Positions 18,342 through 26,652 of a stretch of 64,000 nt of DNA are shown here, piece after piece. Position numbers and translations under genes: made by a program. This DNA comes from Bacillus salacetis (GTDB lineage: Bacteria; Bacillota; Bacilli; Bacillales; Bacillaceae_B). How positions within the stretch are numbered: the first letter of the stretch is position 1; every line of letters begins with the position of its first letter. Below the pieces are notes generated by a model. It searched no databases. It was not told the DNA's origin and worked only from the letters and a program-made list of their open reading frames with translations. Location of the stretch: NCBI RefSeq assembly GCF_003581585.1, contig NZ_QXIR01000020.1:1-64000 (forward strand), read 5' to 3'.

Positions 18342-19198
18342 TGAAGGAAATGCCCAAAATGAAAATGATTGCATCAGCTGTCTTTGTCCTGCTTTTGATG
18401 TTTCAATCAGCTGTATTGGCTGCCCGCTCTTACGATGTTTATTTAGTGTATGGATGGATTTTTTTCATCAATAATTATTTACTGATTTTCCTGCTTTTGT
18501 TTTTACTCCCCTGGAATAATGTTTATGTCAAATGGGGTGTGCGAGGGTGTGCGTTAGCCTTGATTGTGGCCAATACCACATTCTTCTATTATTTTGGGAA
18601 CACGAACGTATTGGTTTCGAAGCCGGCAAGCGGAGAGCATGCTTTGATTTTAAAAGAATATAAGAATCTCAGGTATGAAACAATCAGTTTGAAGCCTTTT
18701 ATACCGTTATTCGGAAGAGCGACGGATGTTTTAGAAGGCAGTGCAGATTTTAAAGCGATTGAAAACAGCCAGTACAAAGTGGAATGGGTAAGCGGGGACA
18801 CGGCGGTTCTTTCCTATAGACCTGACAAAGGCACTTCACTTGCACAAACCATCTTTAACTTCAGAGGCTCTGACTATGTACGTTATCAGTATGTCCTTGT
18901 GTCATTGACCGGCAAATGGAAGGAAGAGGATAATCCGGAAAACTATTTCATCTATGACCAAGGGGAAATCGTCTATGCAAATAATGGAGAGCTTTATTAT
19001 TACGGTGAAGAGGAAACTGAACAGCAGGGAATCTTTTCTCTGATTGTGAATGGGAATGAATCTAAACCATCCTTTACAATAGTATTGAATGACGATGCCG
19101 AGTATGAAGAGAGCGGTCTCCTCGAGGAAGGAAGTACGATCACCATTTCCCCGGTATCCCTGGATGAAGAAGAAGGAAAGGTTTATCATAAGAACTAG
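18341..19198 (+). CDS. unknown membrane protein with extracytoplasmic domain
   Basis: A 285-residue protein without a family I recognise. Three membrane segments lie in the first about 90 residues (IASAVFVLLLMFQSAVLA, YGWIFFINNYLLIFLLLFL, a third near ALALIVANTTFFYY), followed by a mostly beta domain of about 190 residues ending acidic. ATG 18341 overlaps the stop of the upstream Asp-box protein by 1 bp, so the pair probably forms a membrane complex. Neighbourhood suggests a link to matrix or cell surface, which is inference only. Confidence 0.7.
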   Translation: MKEMPKMKMIASAVFVLLLMFQSAVLAARSYDVYLVYGWIFFINNYLLIFLLLFLLPWNNVYVKWGVRGCALALIVANTTFFYYFGNTNVLVSKPASGEHALILKEYKNLRYETISLKPFIPLFGRATDVLEGSADFKAIENSQYKVEWVSGDTAVLSYRPDKGTSLAQTIFNFRGSDYVRYQYVLVSLTGKWKEEDNPENYFIYDQGEIVYANNGELYYYGEEETEQQGIFSLIVNGNESKPSFTIVLNDDAEYEESGLLEEGSTITISPVSLDEEEGKVYHKN

Positions 19199-19277
19199 TT
19201 ATCTATGAAATGATTGAAGTTTATATAAAGATCAATTAATACAATCACTTGTTTGATTCATAATAGGGGGAATTCAA

Positions 19278-19706
19278 ATGAAGATACTTAAAGGGATTTT
19301 GATATTGGCAATAGTCCTTGGTATCGGCGGGTATGCACTCTATCATTTCGGTACCGGCTTTGCTTCGGATAAAATCGTTGATTATGTCAACGATGAAATG
19401 GAAAACGCAGGTCAAGTGGAAGAGGCAAAGCGGCAGATTGCAGCCAATCCTGAGCTGAAAAAGTTTTTGGAGGAAGGGTTGGAGAATGTCGATGAAAGCA
19501 ACTTGGTTTATAAGACAAAAGAAGAAGCGGTTCAAGGTGTCATCAAGAAGGTAGGCATCAGCAAACTGATGGAGCTGCAATCAGAGGTATCAGATGGAGT
19601 GACAGCTGAGGAACAAACAGAGATATTGGCCATGCTTCAGGAGAATTTGAATGAGGATGAAATACTTGCCCTTAAATACTTGGCTAATCAGGAATTGAAC
19701 AGGTAA
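19278..19706 (+). CDS. small exported/anchored helical protein
   Basis: A 142-residue protein with one N-terminal hydrophobic segment (ILKGILILAIVLGIGGYALY) and a helical, charged remainder including KRQIAANPELKKFLEEGL and TKEEAVQGVIKKVGISKLME. Similar Bacillus proteins exist, I believe, some mislabelled as a phenylalanyl-tRNA synthetase subunit; there is nothing synthetase-like here. GGGGGAATT precedes ATG 19278. It lies 79 bp behind the membrane pair and may share their transcript. Confidence 0.75.
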   Translation: MKILKGILILAIVLGIGGYALYHFGTGFASDKIVDYVNDEMENAGQVEEAKRQIAANPELKKFLEEGLENVDESNLVYKTKEEAVQGVIKKVGISKLMELQSEVSDGVTAEEQTEILAMLQENLNEDEILALKYLANQELNR

Positions 19707-20036
19707 TGAGGGAGTGCAGCCAGGATAGTTCTTCTATTAAATACAACTCTTTTTCACTTTACTGGCTGTTTCGCCTTGAATATTATTCTTTGAAGATTCT
19801 CTAGAACAGGATTTTATTCTTGATCAGGTGCAGGTATTATGTAGATTTTCAATAATATGATATACCTGCAAAATTACCTGTCAAGAGCTTTATGGTTTTT
19901 ATCACTGTTCGGAGACCACCCCTGATACTCATGGGGAAAATCAGGATTTTAGTTTTTTGGTATGCAGCAATCCCTATGCTGAATACCTGTAAGGAAAAAC
20001 CTCTATCCAATATGGACAGAGGTTTTTTATCAGTTA
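19707..20036. other. intergenic region with inverted repeat and terminator
   Basis: About 330 bp between convergent genes. It holds a perfect 9 bp inverted repeat TGCAGGTAT / ATACCTGCA with a 24 nt spacer (19829-19870), and the terminator of the thermolysin-like gene at 19994-20028. A loose CAGCCAG/CTGGCTG pair (19719-19770) could end the upstream transcript. No gene is visible. Confidence 0.5.
19994..20028 (-). terminator. terminator of thermolysin-like protease gene
   Basis: AAAAACCTCT ... AGAGGTTTTTT with an inner CCA/TGG pair; it serves the minus-strand gene ending at 20037 and may work in both directions. Confidence 0.85.
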
Positions 20037-21695
20037 TTATTCAGTAATCCCGACAGAATCAAAACCGCCGGCAGCTGCTAACGCTTCAGGGCTGCCTTCT
20101 CCATATAGGTCGACAGCTGATTGAATGATGGATTCACGGGCATGGCTGAAGTCAGAGTCCGGTGTCAGATAAACGGTCAGGGCACGGTAGTAGATTTTCC
20201 CGAGCTTATCGCGTCCGATGTCCTGAGCCGTCAGGTAGGCTGCATGGTTGATGATGGATGAGTTGATATGGACCCCGCCGTTATCAAGGTTAGAAGGGAG
20301 GTCATAGTATTCATCCATGTGGGAAGGGTACATGCCATCGCCATTTCCATATGGTACATAGTCGGCACCAACAGGGAATCTGCTCGGATCGCTCAAGCTT
20401 CTAAGGGCATCCCTGCCACTTTCTTTCGCTGCTGGTGCCATAATGTCTTCTCCCATTTCCCAATCAGAGTCATCTATCAGAGCTCCGAAGATATCAGAGA
20501 ATGCTTCATTCAGTGCACCGGATTGGAAGCGGTAGACCAAGCCGGCGGAGTTGGAAGTTACGCCATGAGCCATTTCATGAGCGGCAACATCCAGCCCGGC
20601 GGATAGAGGTACCATGAATTCTCCATCTCCGTCCCCATATACCATATACGTTCCATTCCAGAAGGCATTGTTATAGTCTTCCCCATAATGGACGACTGAC
20701 TGGATTGGCATTCCTTCCCCATCCAGTGAGTTCCGGCCATGTTCATTTAAGTAATAGTTATATACTGTTTCTGAATTGAACTGGGCATCTACGGCAGGGC
20801 GGTCATGGTCAGACATGAATGCAGCCCCTCTGCCTTCAAATACTTCAAGTCTATTATTTGAATAATCATAGGTAATGATACCTTCCAGCCCTTTATGACT
20901 GAAATCAGCCATCTGGAACAAAGTACCTTGACGGGGCTTTTGGTCGGTGGAAATATGTATCCTTCGTAAATCCCCTAGAACTCCAAGTCCTACTCCGCTT
21001 ATTGTCTTGATTTTATCTGCATGCATGATGGCATTGTATTTATCAATCACATTACCAGTCTTGGCATCGATGAAAATAAACCAGTTGCCGGGTTCTTCAC
21101 CAAGGAAGCTGATATTAACTTTATGTGCCAGGTAGTTTTCTCCTTCAAAAGGGTAGATGACAAGTTCGGCAGTCGGACGCTGGTCCAGAATGGCAGGAGC
21201 TTTGACAGAAGATTTAGCTGTATTGAGAGCTTCTGAAAGTGATACGACAGGGGTGGTGTCAAGATTGCTTTTTTCTACTTGCTTGTTGTGGGAACCATTG
21301 ATAGAAGTAATTTCATTTTCGGCGTTGTAGTGGACAATGACTTCGGCACCTTCTACAGGAACCCCGTTCTTTGTTTGATTGAAGCGCACGTGGGTCATAC
21401 CGAGCTCATCTTTTTCAGCCTTTTTGGCCTTCAGTTCAGCTTTAGGGTTTTTGAGGTTTAGTTTCGTTTTATTTTCCTGGAGATAATTAAGGGCATCACT
21501 TGATGTAGCGGCAGGACGTTTTGCAGTATGCGTTTCTTTTACAAAGAGAGGCACATTCGCTTTGTCATTCCACTGTTTTTGGGCAGCCTGTTCCAATTTC
21601 GATCCGGGTTGAACCGCCAGGACGTTGCTGTATGGAAGGGAAGCAGAAATCAGTCCTGCAGATAAAACGAGTGGTGCAATCATTTTCTTATTCAA
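20037..21695 (-). CDS. thermolysin-like neutral protease (bacillolysin, M4)
   Basis: A 552-residue secreted zinc protease made as a prepro-enzyme: signal peptide (about 1-27), an FTP/PepSY-type propeptide (to about 230, ISGVGLGVLGD marks the start of the mature end), then the M4 catalytic domains. Zinc ligands are His373 and His377 of HEMAH, with catalytic Glu374, and Glu397 in GALNEAFSD; the second active-site block DNGGVHINSSI is also intact. The start is TTG, preceded by AAAGGAGGAA. Function is bulk degradation of extracellular protein. It is monocistronic between two terminator-like structures. Confidence 0.95.
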   Translation of the reverse strand: MNKKMIAPLVLSAGLISASLPYSNVLAVQPGSKLEQAAQKQWNDKANVPLFVKETHTAKRPAATSSDALNYLQENKTKLNLKNPKAELKAKKAEKDELGMTHVRFNQTKNGVPVEGAEVIVHYNAENEITSINGSHNKQVEKSNLDTTPVVSLSEALNTAKSSVKAPAILDQRPTAELVIYPFEGENYLAHKVNISFLGEEPGNWFIFIDAKTGNVIDKYNAIMHADKIKTISGVGLGVLGDLRRIHISTDQKPRQGTLFQMADFSHKGLEGIITYDYSNNRLEVFEGRGAAFMSDHDRPAVDAQFNSETVYNYYLNEHGRNSLDGEGMPIQSVVHYGEDYNNAFWNGTYMVYGDGDGEFMVPLSAGLDVAAHEMAHGVTSNSAGLVYRFQSGALNEAFSDIFGALIDDSDWEMGEDIMAPAAKESGRDALRSLSDPSRFPVGADYVPYGNGDGMYPSHMDEYYDLPSNLDNGGVHINSSIINHAAYLTAQDIGRDKLGKIYYRALTVYLTPDSDFSHARESIIQSAVDLYGEGSPEALAAAGGFDSVGITE

Positions 21696-21752
21696 ACAAA
21701 TTCCTCCTTTATTTAGGTTAGTACAAGTATAAAAGGAAGGAGGTCTAATTGC

Positions 21753-21833
21753 ATGATTAGTTTGAATTATCTTACAAATATAGGTAATAGTTACAATTAC
21801 ATGGCTTTCGAGTTATTTCGACTTACGAAATAG
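21753..21833 (+). CDS. possible 26-residue microprotein
   Basis: ATG 21753 has an ideal ribosome binding site, AAGGAGGT at 21737-21744, 8 bp away, and opens a frame of 26 codons (MISLNYLTNIGNSYNYMAFE...) ending TAG. It lies in the upstream region of the divergent protease gene. No good plus-strand promoter was found and the sequence is not one I know, so chance is a real option. Confidence 0.3.
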   Translation: MISLNYLTNIGNSYNYMAFELFRLTK

Positions 21834-21843
21834 TCTTAAAGTC

Positions 21844-21898
21844 CTTTACCGCATTAACGCAAGTGGGGACTGTCCCCACTTGCGTTAATGCGGTAAAG
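21844..21898. repeat. palindromic repeat family, locus B (perfect)
   Basis: A perfect 55 bp palindrome: 27 bp arms around a single T. The core is GTGGGGACTGTCCCCAC, arms end in CTTTACCGCATTAACGC and its complement. It ends 11 bp from the stop codon of the deacetylase gene and would make a strong hairpin in either transcript. Confidence 0.92.
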
Positions 21899-21909
21899 TA
21901 TATGGCTGC

Positions 21910-22842
21910 TCACTGATCAACATACCCCTTAAACTCTTCAAATGACAGGGACTGGCTGATTGGGTACCTTGGAACCTCGTATATGTGATCGACCGGGCTG
22001 GCGTTCCGTTCCTCAAGGGCAAAAGCCATTTTTGCTCCTAATGAGTCTACTATCTTTATCGTTTCGGGCGTATATTCTCCGTAGGGATAAGCAATGAAGT
22101 CATTGTCGTTGAGCTGATAGAAGCTTGTTTCGATATCCTTCCTCACTTCTTGTTCAGACTTTGCTGCCAGGAAAGGAATATCCTTTCCGTCTGTTGTTTC
22201 TTTCTTATGAAATGTATAGGTGTGGCTTCCGTATTCAAAAACATCGCATGAGCCTTTCAGTTCTTCCTGGCTGAGATATTGTACTTTGTCCGGCAGGAAA
22301 GGCTGGGTTTTCTTTTTCACTGATCCTGTCACAAGGAAAGAGGCAGCGTGGAAGCCATATTCTTTCAATATGGGATAGGCTTCAATGTAATTGTCCTTAT
22401 ATCCATCATCAAAGGTGATGACCACACTATTTTCGGGTATCGCTTTTCCTTCCGTTAAAAAGGCATACAGTTCATCAAGCGTCAGGGTGACAAATTTTTT
22501 CTCTTTGAGGTATGACATCTGTTCCCTGAAAGTCTCAGCAGTGACAAGGTTCGGATTGATTTGCCCATCAAGGTAATGAGTCTCTGAAATATCCTTTTCC
22601 TTGATTACACGATGATACAGCAGGACCGGAATGTTTGCGGCTTCATTATTACTAGTTTCAAAGTTTCTCATGCGAGTGGTTTGTTCGCAGACATCAAGTC
22701 GCTTATCTGCAGGAAAAGGACCTTGATGTTCAACAGCCAGAATGTCGTATTTACTGATGACCATGCCGAAACTGACAAACAGTAAGCCAAGGAGCGAGAC
22801 GAATCCAAATGCGAACATGACTTTAACATACATATGTTTCAA
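21910..22842 (-). CDS. membrane-anchored polysaccharide deacetylase
   Basis: A 310-residue NodB-fold (CE4) enzyme with one N-terminal membrane segment (about 8-28). Metal-binding and catalytic motifs are visible: VVITFDDGYKDN (Asp-Asp) and YGSHTYTFH (second motif, degenerate relative to the usual HxxxH), with IPVLLYHRVI at the domain start as in IcaB/PgaB enzymes that partly deacetylate extracellular poly-N-acetylglucosamine. The start TTG overlaps the stop of the glycosyltransferase gene by 4 bp. Together they suggest synthesis and modification of an amino sugar polymer. Confidence 0.85.
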   Translation of the reverse strand: MKHMYVKVMFAFGFVSLLGLLFVSFGMVISKYDILAVEHQGPFPADKRLDVCEQTTRMRNFETSNNEAANIPVLLYHRVIKEKDISETHYLDGQINPNLVTAETFREQMSYLKEKKFVTLTLDELYAFLTEGKAIPENSVVITFDDGYKDNYIEAYPILKEYGFHAASFLVTGSVKKKTQPFLPDKVQYLSQEELKGSCDVFEYGSHTYTFHKKETTDGKDIPFLAAKSEQEVRKDIETSFYQLNDNDFIAYPYGEYTPETIKIVDSLGAKMAFALEERNASPVDHIYEVPRYPISQSLSFEEFKGYVDQ

Positions 22843-24194
22843 GCACGTTTCACTCCTTTCACCGCAAATGCACCGGTCCGTTCAAACTTGTTCCAGGAAT
22901 GGGGCTTGTATACATAAGTTACCGTGCCGTAGAGGACAAAGATCAGGTTCAATAATCTAAAAACGAAGATTTCAGCAGGCAGGAATAATATGATCTGGAC
23001 AATATCTAATTTTGAGAACTTAATATCATGAAGATGGCTGATGTAGAGAGTCGTAATCCTTTGATAGGTAAAAAGGAAGAATGCAATAGCAAGGAGCATC
23101 AACATGAATAAATAGTTATCATGATTAATTAATAGAAGAAATGGCGCTGCCACAACCGGGAAGCCATTAAGGGTGCCGATCAGGAATTGGTCCACAAGAA
23201 AGAAGATGGAGAACCTCTTTGAAAATTTATTGAAATAACAACGGCGGTAATGAACTAAACAATCGATAAAAGCCTTTTGCCATCTGACTCTTTGCTTGAA
23301 TAAGTCTTTTATGGAACTTGGAGCTTCCGTGAAGCAGACGGCAGAGGGGACAAAAGTGATTTTATCTTCGTTACCATTTTCCTTAATGAACTTGTGCACC
23401 TTGAGTGTAATGTCCATATCCTCCCCGACCGTGCTCCGGAACCCATTGATCTTCAGGAGCATCTCTTTCTTAAAGGCACCGAAGGCCCCTGAGATAACCG
23501 ACATGGTCCCCAGGGTAGCTTGCGCCCGCTTGTATAGAAAAAAGTCTGTCAGGTATTGTAAATACTGATACCTTAAAATGCCCTTCATTTTAAAATGTGG
23601 TTTAAAATGGCCGAATTCACCTTTAAATGCCTGGGCAATCATCACATTTCCCCCGCAGGCGACAACATTTTTCTCCTTAAAGGCGTCATTCATTTCACTC
23701 AAGGAGTTTGGATCCAAGATACTGTCAGCATCCAGTGTCACCACAATTTCCTTATTTGCAAAATTAATGCCGGCATTGAGAGCATCTGCTTTCCCGCCAT
23801 TGAATTTGTCGATCACAAAGATGTTTTTTGCTGTTTCCGAACGGTAGACATTCAGGATTTCCTTATGAGGAAGGGTCCGATCAAAGGGCTTTACATAAGG
23901 CCGTAATTTCAACTGTGTTTTCAAGACTTCCAGGGTATTGTCGCTGGAACCATCATTAACAATGACCATCTCAGCATTCTGGTGCTTAGTCTGTAAAAAT
24001 CCGAGGATGCAGTTTTCAATGACAATCGCTTCATTATAGGCTGGGACAATGACGGAAAAGCTGTGCTCATGCAGGTTCAGCACTTTTCTCCTTCGTTCAT
24101 CTTTAAAGATAGGTATAAGGATATACAGGGTCTGAAAAGCTACAAACGTCAAAAAAATCGCTAATGCCAAGTAAAGATAAGCCATTTCCCTCAA
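22839..24194 (-). CDS. family 2 glycosyltransferase, processive polysaccharide synthase
   Basis: A 451-residue membrane synthase of the IcaA/PgaC/hyaluronan-synthase type. One N-terminal membrane segment, a GT2 domain (FSVIVPAYNEA; VTLDADSIL with the DxD motif; GEDMDITLK; the QRVRW product-binding motif) and about four C-terminal membrane segments. The start is TTG 24194 or ATG 24185, directly behind the GH16 gene stop. In a trio with a deacetylase and a GH16 hydrolase, it probably polymerises and exports a beta-linked glycan; the exact sugar is not shown by the sequence. Confidence 0.88.
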   Translation of the reverse strand: MREMAYLYLALAIFLTFVAFQTLYILIPIFKDERRRKVLNLHEHSFSVIVPAYNEAIVIENCILGFLQTKHQNAEMVIVNDGSSDNTLEVLKTQLKLRPYVKPFDRTLPHKEILNVYRSETAKNIFVIDKFNGGKADALNAGINFANKEIVVTLDADSILDPNSLSEMNDAFKEKNVVACGGNVMIAQAFKGEFGHFKPHFKMKGILRYQYLQYLTDFFLYKRAQATLGTMSVISGAFGAFKKEMLLKINGFRSTVGEDMDITLKVHKFIKENGNEDKITFVPSAVCFTEAPSSIKDLFKQRVRWQKAFIDCLVHYRRCYFNKFSKRFSIFFLVDQFLIGTLNGFPVVAAPFLLLINHDNYLFMLMLLAIAFFLFTYQRITTLYISHLHDIKFSKLDIVQIILFLPAEIFVFRLLNLIFVLYGTVTYVYKPHSWNKFERTGAFAVKGVKRA

Positions 24195-25061
24195 TCACTC
24201 CTCGTTGGATTGTTGATAGATCCTTACATAATCTATAAGTGTTTCTTTCGGATAAGAATCATCCGGATCCGGATAGCCGGGCCAATTGCCTCCGACAGCT
24301 GTATTCAAATAAAGATAAAGGGGAGAGTCCGGTGAAAATCTTTCAGTTTCAAAAACCTTGATGCCATCCAGCGTCCATGTAATCCTGTCCTCATCCCATA
24401 TCAATCCATAATTATGGTAATCTGCCGAAAAATCGATACCATCGCTGACGTAAGTGGTGAAATCCCTTTTTTTGCCGCCTTCTTCAGTTTCCCAATGCAC
24501 TACATAGTGCAGCTCGTTAGGCTTTTGCCCGATATTTTCCATGATGTCAATCTCAGGGAGCCATGTCCCCCCATTTGAGTTCACAAGCCAGAAGGCTGGA
24601 AACATCCCCTGCCCTTTAGGGATCTTCGCCCTGATATCAATTTTTCCATACGTGAATTCAAATATATTCTCAGTGGTTACGGCCCCTGAGGTATAATGCC
24701 GCCCTTTGAATCTTTCTCTTTTAGTCGTGATAACCATCTTCCCATCCCGGACTTCAACGTTATTCGGAGAGTAATACTGAAGCTCATTATTTTTGTAAGA
24801 AGGCCAGTCTTGCAGCATCCACAAGCTCTCAAGCTTTTCAGTATTCTCAAACTCGTCATTCCATACAAGAGACCAGCCTTCTTCCGGCCTTATTTCCGCA
24901 CTGGCAGAGTCCTTTGTTTTCTCCTTTGAAGCAGACTTAACATCAGCTTGCGGGACGATTTCAGGGGTGTTCTTTATAAAGACCTCATCATCCGGACCAT
25001 TCTGAGCGCTGCAGCCTGAAATAAAAATCATTAAAATAAAAATTCCGACAAAAACACGCAT
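24195..25061 (-). CDS. GH16 beta-glucanase lipoprotein
   Basis: A 288-residue lipoprotein (lipobox ISGC, Cys at about 17) with a GH16 domain after a charged linker. The active-site signature is LPEIDIMENIG (ExDxxE), with WSLVWNDEFE at the start and HNYGLIWDEDRITWTLDG later, as in endo-beta-1,3(-1,4)-glucanases. It is the first gene of the trio with the synthase and deacetylase, with no gap to the synthase gene. A hydrolase beside a synthase often trims or releases the polymer; here a laminarinase-type domain beside an IcaA-like synthase is uncommon. Confidence 0.88.
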   Translation of the reverse strand: MRVFVGIFILMIFISGCSAQNGPDDEVFIKNTPEIVPQADVKSASKEKTKDSASAEIRPEEGWSLVWNDEFENTEKLESLWMLQDWPSYKNNELQYYSPNNVEVRDGKMVITTKRERFKGRHYTSGAVTTENIFEFTYGKIDIRAKIPKGQGMFPAFWLVNSNGGTWLPEIDIMENIGQKPNELHYVVHWETEEGGKKRDFTTYVSDGIDFSADYHNYGLIWDEDRITWTLDGIKVFETERFSPDSPLYLYLNTAVGGNWPGYPDPDDSYPKETLIDYVRIYQQSNEE

Positions 25062-25281
25062 TAAAGTTGACCTCCTATTACAAAATTCATTTTAAAGCAA
25101 TGATATTTCTTTATTAAGAACATTAAACGTAAAAAAATAATTTATGTTCATTATAAAGAACGAAATAATTTTATCAAGTGATATGCATTGAATGATTGTG
25201 ATTTCCTTTTTACTGGAAAGATATATGTGGAAGTTCCTTTTATCAGACCAAGATAATTGCTACTAAGGGAGATGGGAAATA

Positions 25282-25315
25282 CAAAAAAACAGCCTGGAAA
25301 GCATCCAGGCTGTTT
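25282..25315 (-). terminator. terminator of DUF1906 gene
   Basis: On the minus strand AACAGCCTGG and CCAGGCTGTT pair across a 9-nt loop and are followed by TTTTTTTG. It lies 8 bp behind the stop codon. Confidence 0.88.
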
Positions 25316-25322
25316 CGTTCAT

Positions 25323-26399
25323 TCACCAAAGTACATCTGTATATTCATTGTTAAATAGATTTGTGTCGATATTGCAGGCTTGCGCATCGAGTCCGTACTG
25401 CCAGCCGATCACCTTGGAGCCTTCCGGTGCCTGTGGTCTATACTCCGGGGCGTCCTCCTCGGTGGTAATGCCGACATTCGGTGCTGCTGTCCAGAGGTAG
25501 GTATCATCCTGTATAGAAGCATCCTGGTTGACCGCTTCTGTAAAAGCAGCTGTCAACGCTTCATCCCCTGCAAAAATTCCGTATATTCCTGGTGCATATG
25601 AAGAAGAAGAGACCGTTTCATACCAGCCTATGATAAATTCAGCATCCACCGGGTAATTAGGTTCGATGTCAGCAAACAGGGCCGTTCCTTGAGGTGCTCC
25701 GATCTCCTGGGCCAGCCCAATGGCTTCTTCAGCTTCTTCAACCCCTTTATCAAAGCCGGCTGCATCATCAAACCGGTTATGAATAAGGAGAATCTCATCA
25801 TTATTTGATTTGATCAGGTCGACTTCCTCTTTGGTCAAACCTGATGATACACCTTCTTTCTCACCAAGATATCTGCCGACCACTTTAGGATCGCCGAAAT
25901 TATCCCGCACACACACACTCAACTCTTCAGTCAGCGGGCTGGCTGTGTCAATGCCCCAGGACTGCCCGGAACCGGAGTTGTTTCCGTCATCATCCCCGTT
26001 TCCTCCGCTGCCATTGCCGCCGTCTCCATTTCCATTTCCGCTGCCGCCCGTATTTTGATTCGTTACACTGTTGCTGATATTGTTGCTGATTGTATTCACT
26101 ACATCACCGTCGCCCTGTACGTTTACTTCCACATTATTCGTAATATTGTTGGTGATGTTGTTTTTCACATCCTTGCCCGCTTCATTCTCTATTTGATTTT
26201 CAACCGTATTCTCGGCTGACTTGCTGCCGTTGTTTTCAATTTGGTTATTGATGTTGTTCGTCCCGTCCATTGGCTGTGCTGAAGATGAAATTTCTTTTCC
26301 TTCTTTGAGCCCGGCCTTATAAATATAAAGTCCGGAAAAAAGTGAAAGCAGTAAAAGAACCGCTGCCAAAAAGACACCAACATATTTATTTTGCCACAC
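25323..26399 (-). CDS. membrane-anchored DUF1906 (glycoside hydrolase-like) protein
   Basis: A 358-residue protein with one N-terminal membrane segment (about 8-28), a long disordered linker, and a C-terminal DUF1906/Rv2525c-like TIM barrel (from WGIDTASPLT at about residue 148). The linker first alternates Asn with hydrophobic residues (NNITNNITNNVEVN) and then becomes Gly/Asn/Asp-rich. The barrel contains GTALFADIEPNYP, matching the glycosidase-like strand with Asp and Glu of the GH25-like fold. Start is GTG 26399 with GAAAGGTG upstream. It is expected to act on cell wall glycan outside the membrane; activity in this family is poorly known. Confidence 0.8.
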   Translation of the reverse strand: MWQNKYVGVFLAAVLLLLSLFSGLYIYKAGLKEGKEISSSAQPMDGTNNINNQIENNGSKSAENTVENQIENEAGKDVKNNITNNITNNVEVNVQGDGDVVNTISNNISNSVTNQNTGGSGNGNGDGGNGSGGNGDDDGNNSGSGQSWGIDTASPLTEELSVCVRDNFGDPKVVGRYLGEKEGVSSGLTKEEVDLIKSNNDEILLIHNRFDDAAGFDKGVEEAEEAIGLAQEIGAPQGTALFADIEPNYPVDAEFIIGWYETVSSSSYAPGIYGIFAGDEALTAAFTEAVNQDASIQDDTYLWTAAPNVGITTEEDAPEYRPQAPEGSKVIGWQYGLDAQACNIDTNLFNNEYTDVLW

Positions 26400-26652
26400 T
26401 CTACGTTCACACCTTTCGTCATTCTCCTATCAGCATATGTAAGGGAGGGAGGTGGACGTGCGGGCGCATGCCCAGTGGCACTGCATTGCCACATCGAGAG
26501 CGAATAAAAACCCGGAAAGACATTAATATACAGTAGTCTGTTTCCAGTGGGGTGATTGTTATTTTCATAAAACATATTGCATATTTATACTAATGTGTTA
26601 AAATACATTTTATTGAATAAATATTAATTAGAAGATTAGGGGGATCAGTAAT

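Noticed and set aside
26459-26527. 22-codon GTG frame behind GGGAGGGAGGT in the DUF1906 / binding protein gap
   Set aside because: Start spacing is only about 4 bp and the frame is dominated by an inverted repeat (TGGCA / TGCCA); not convincing as a gene.
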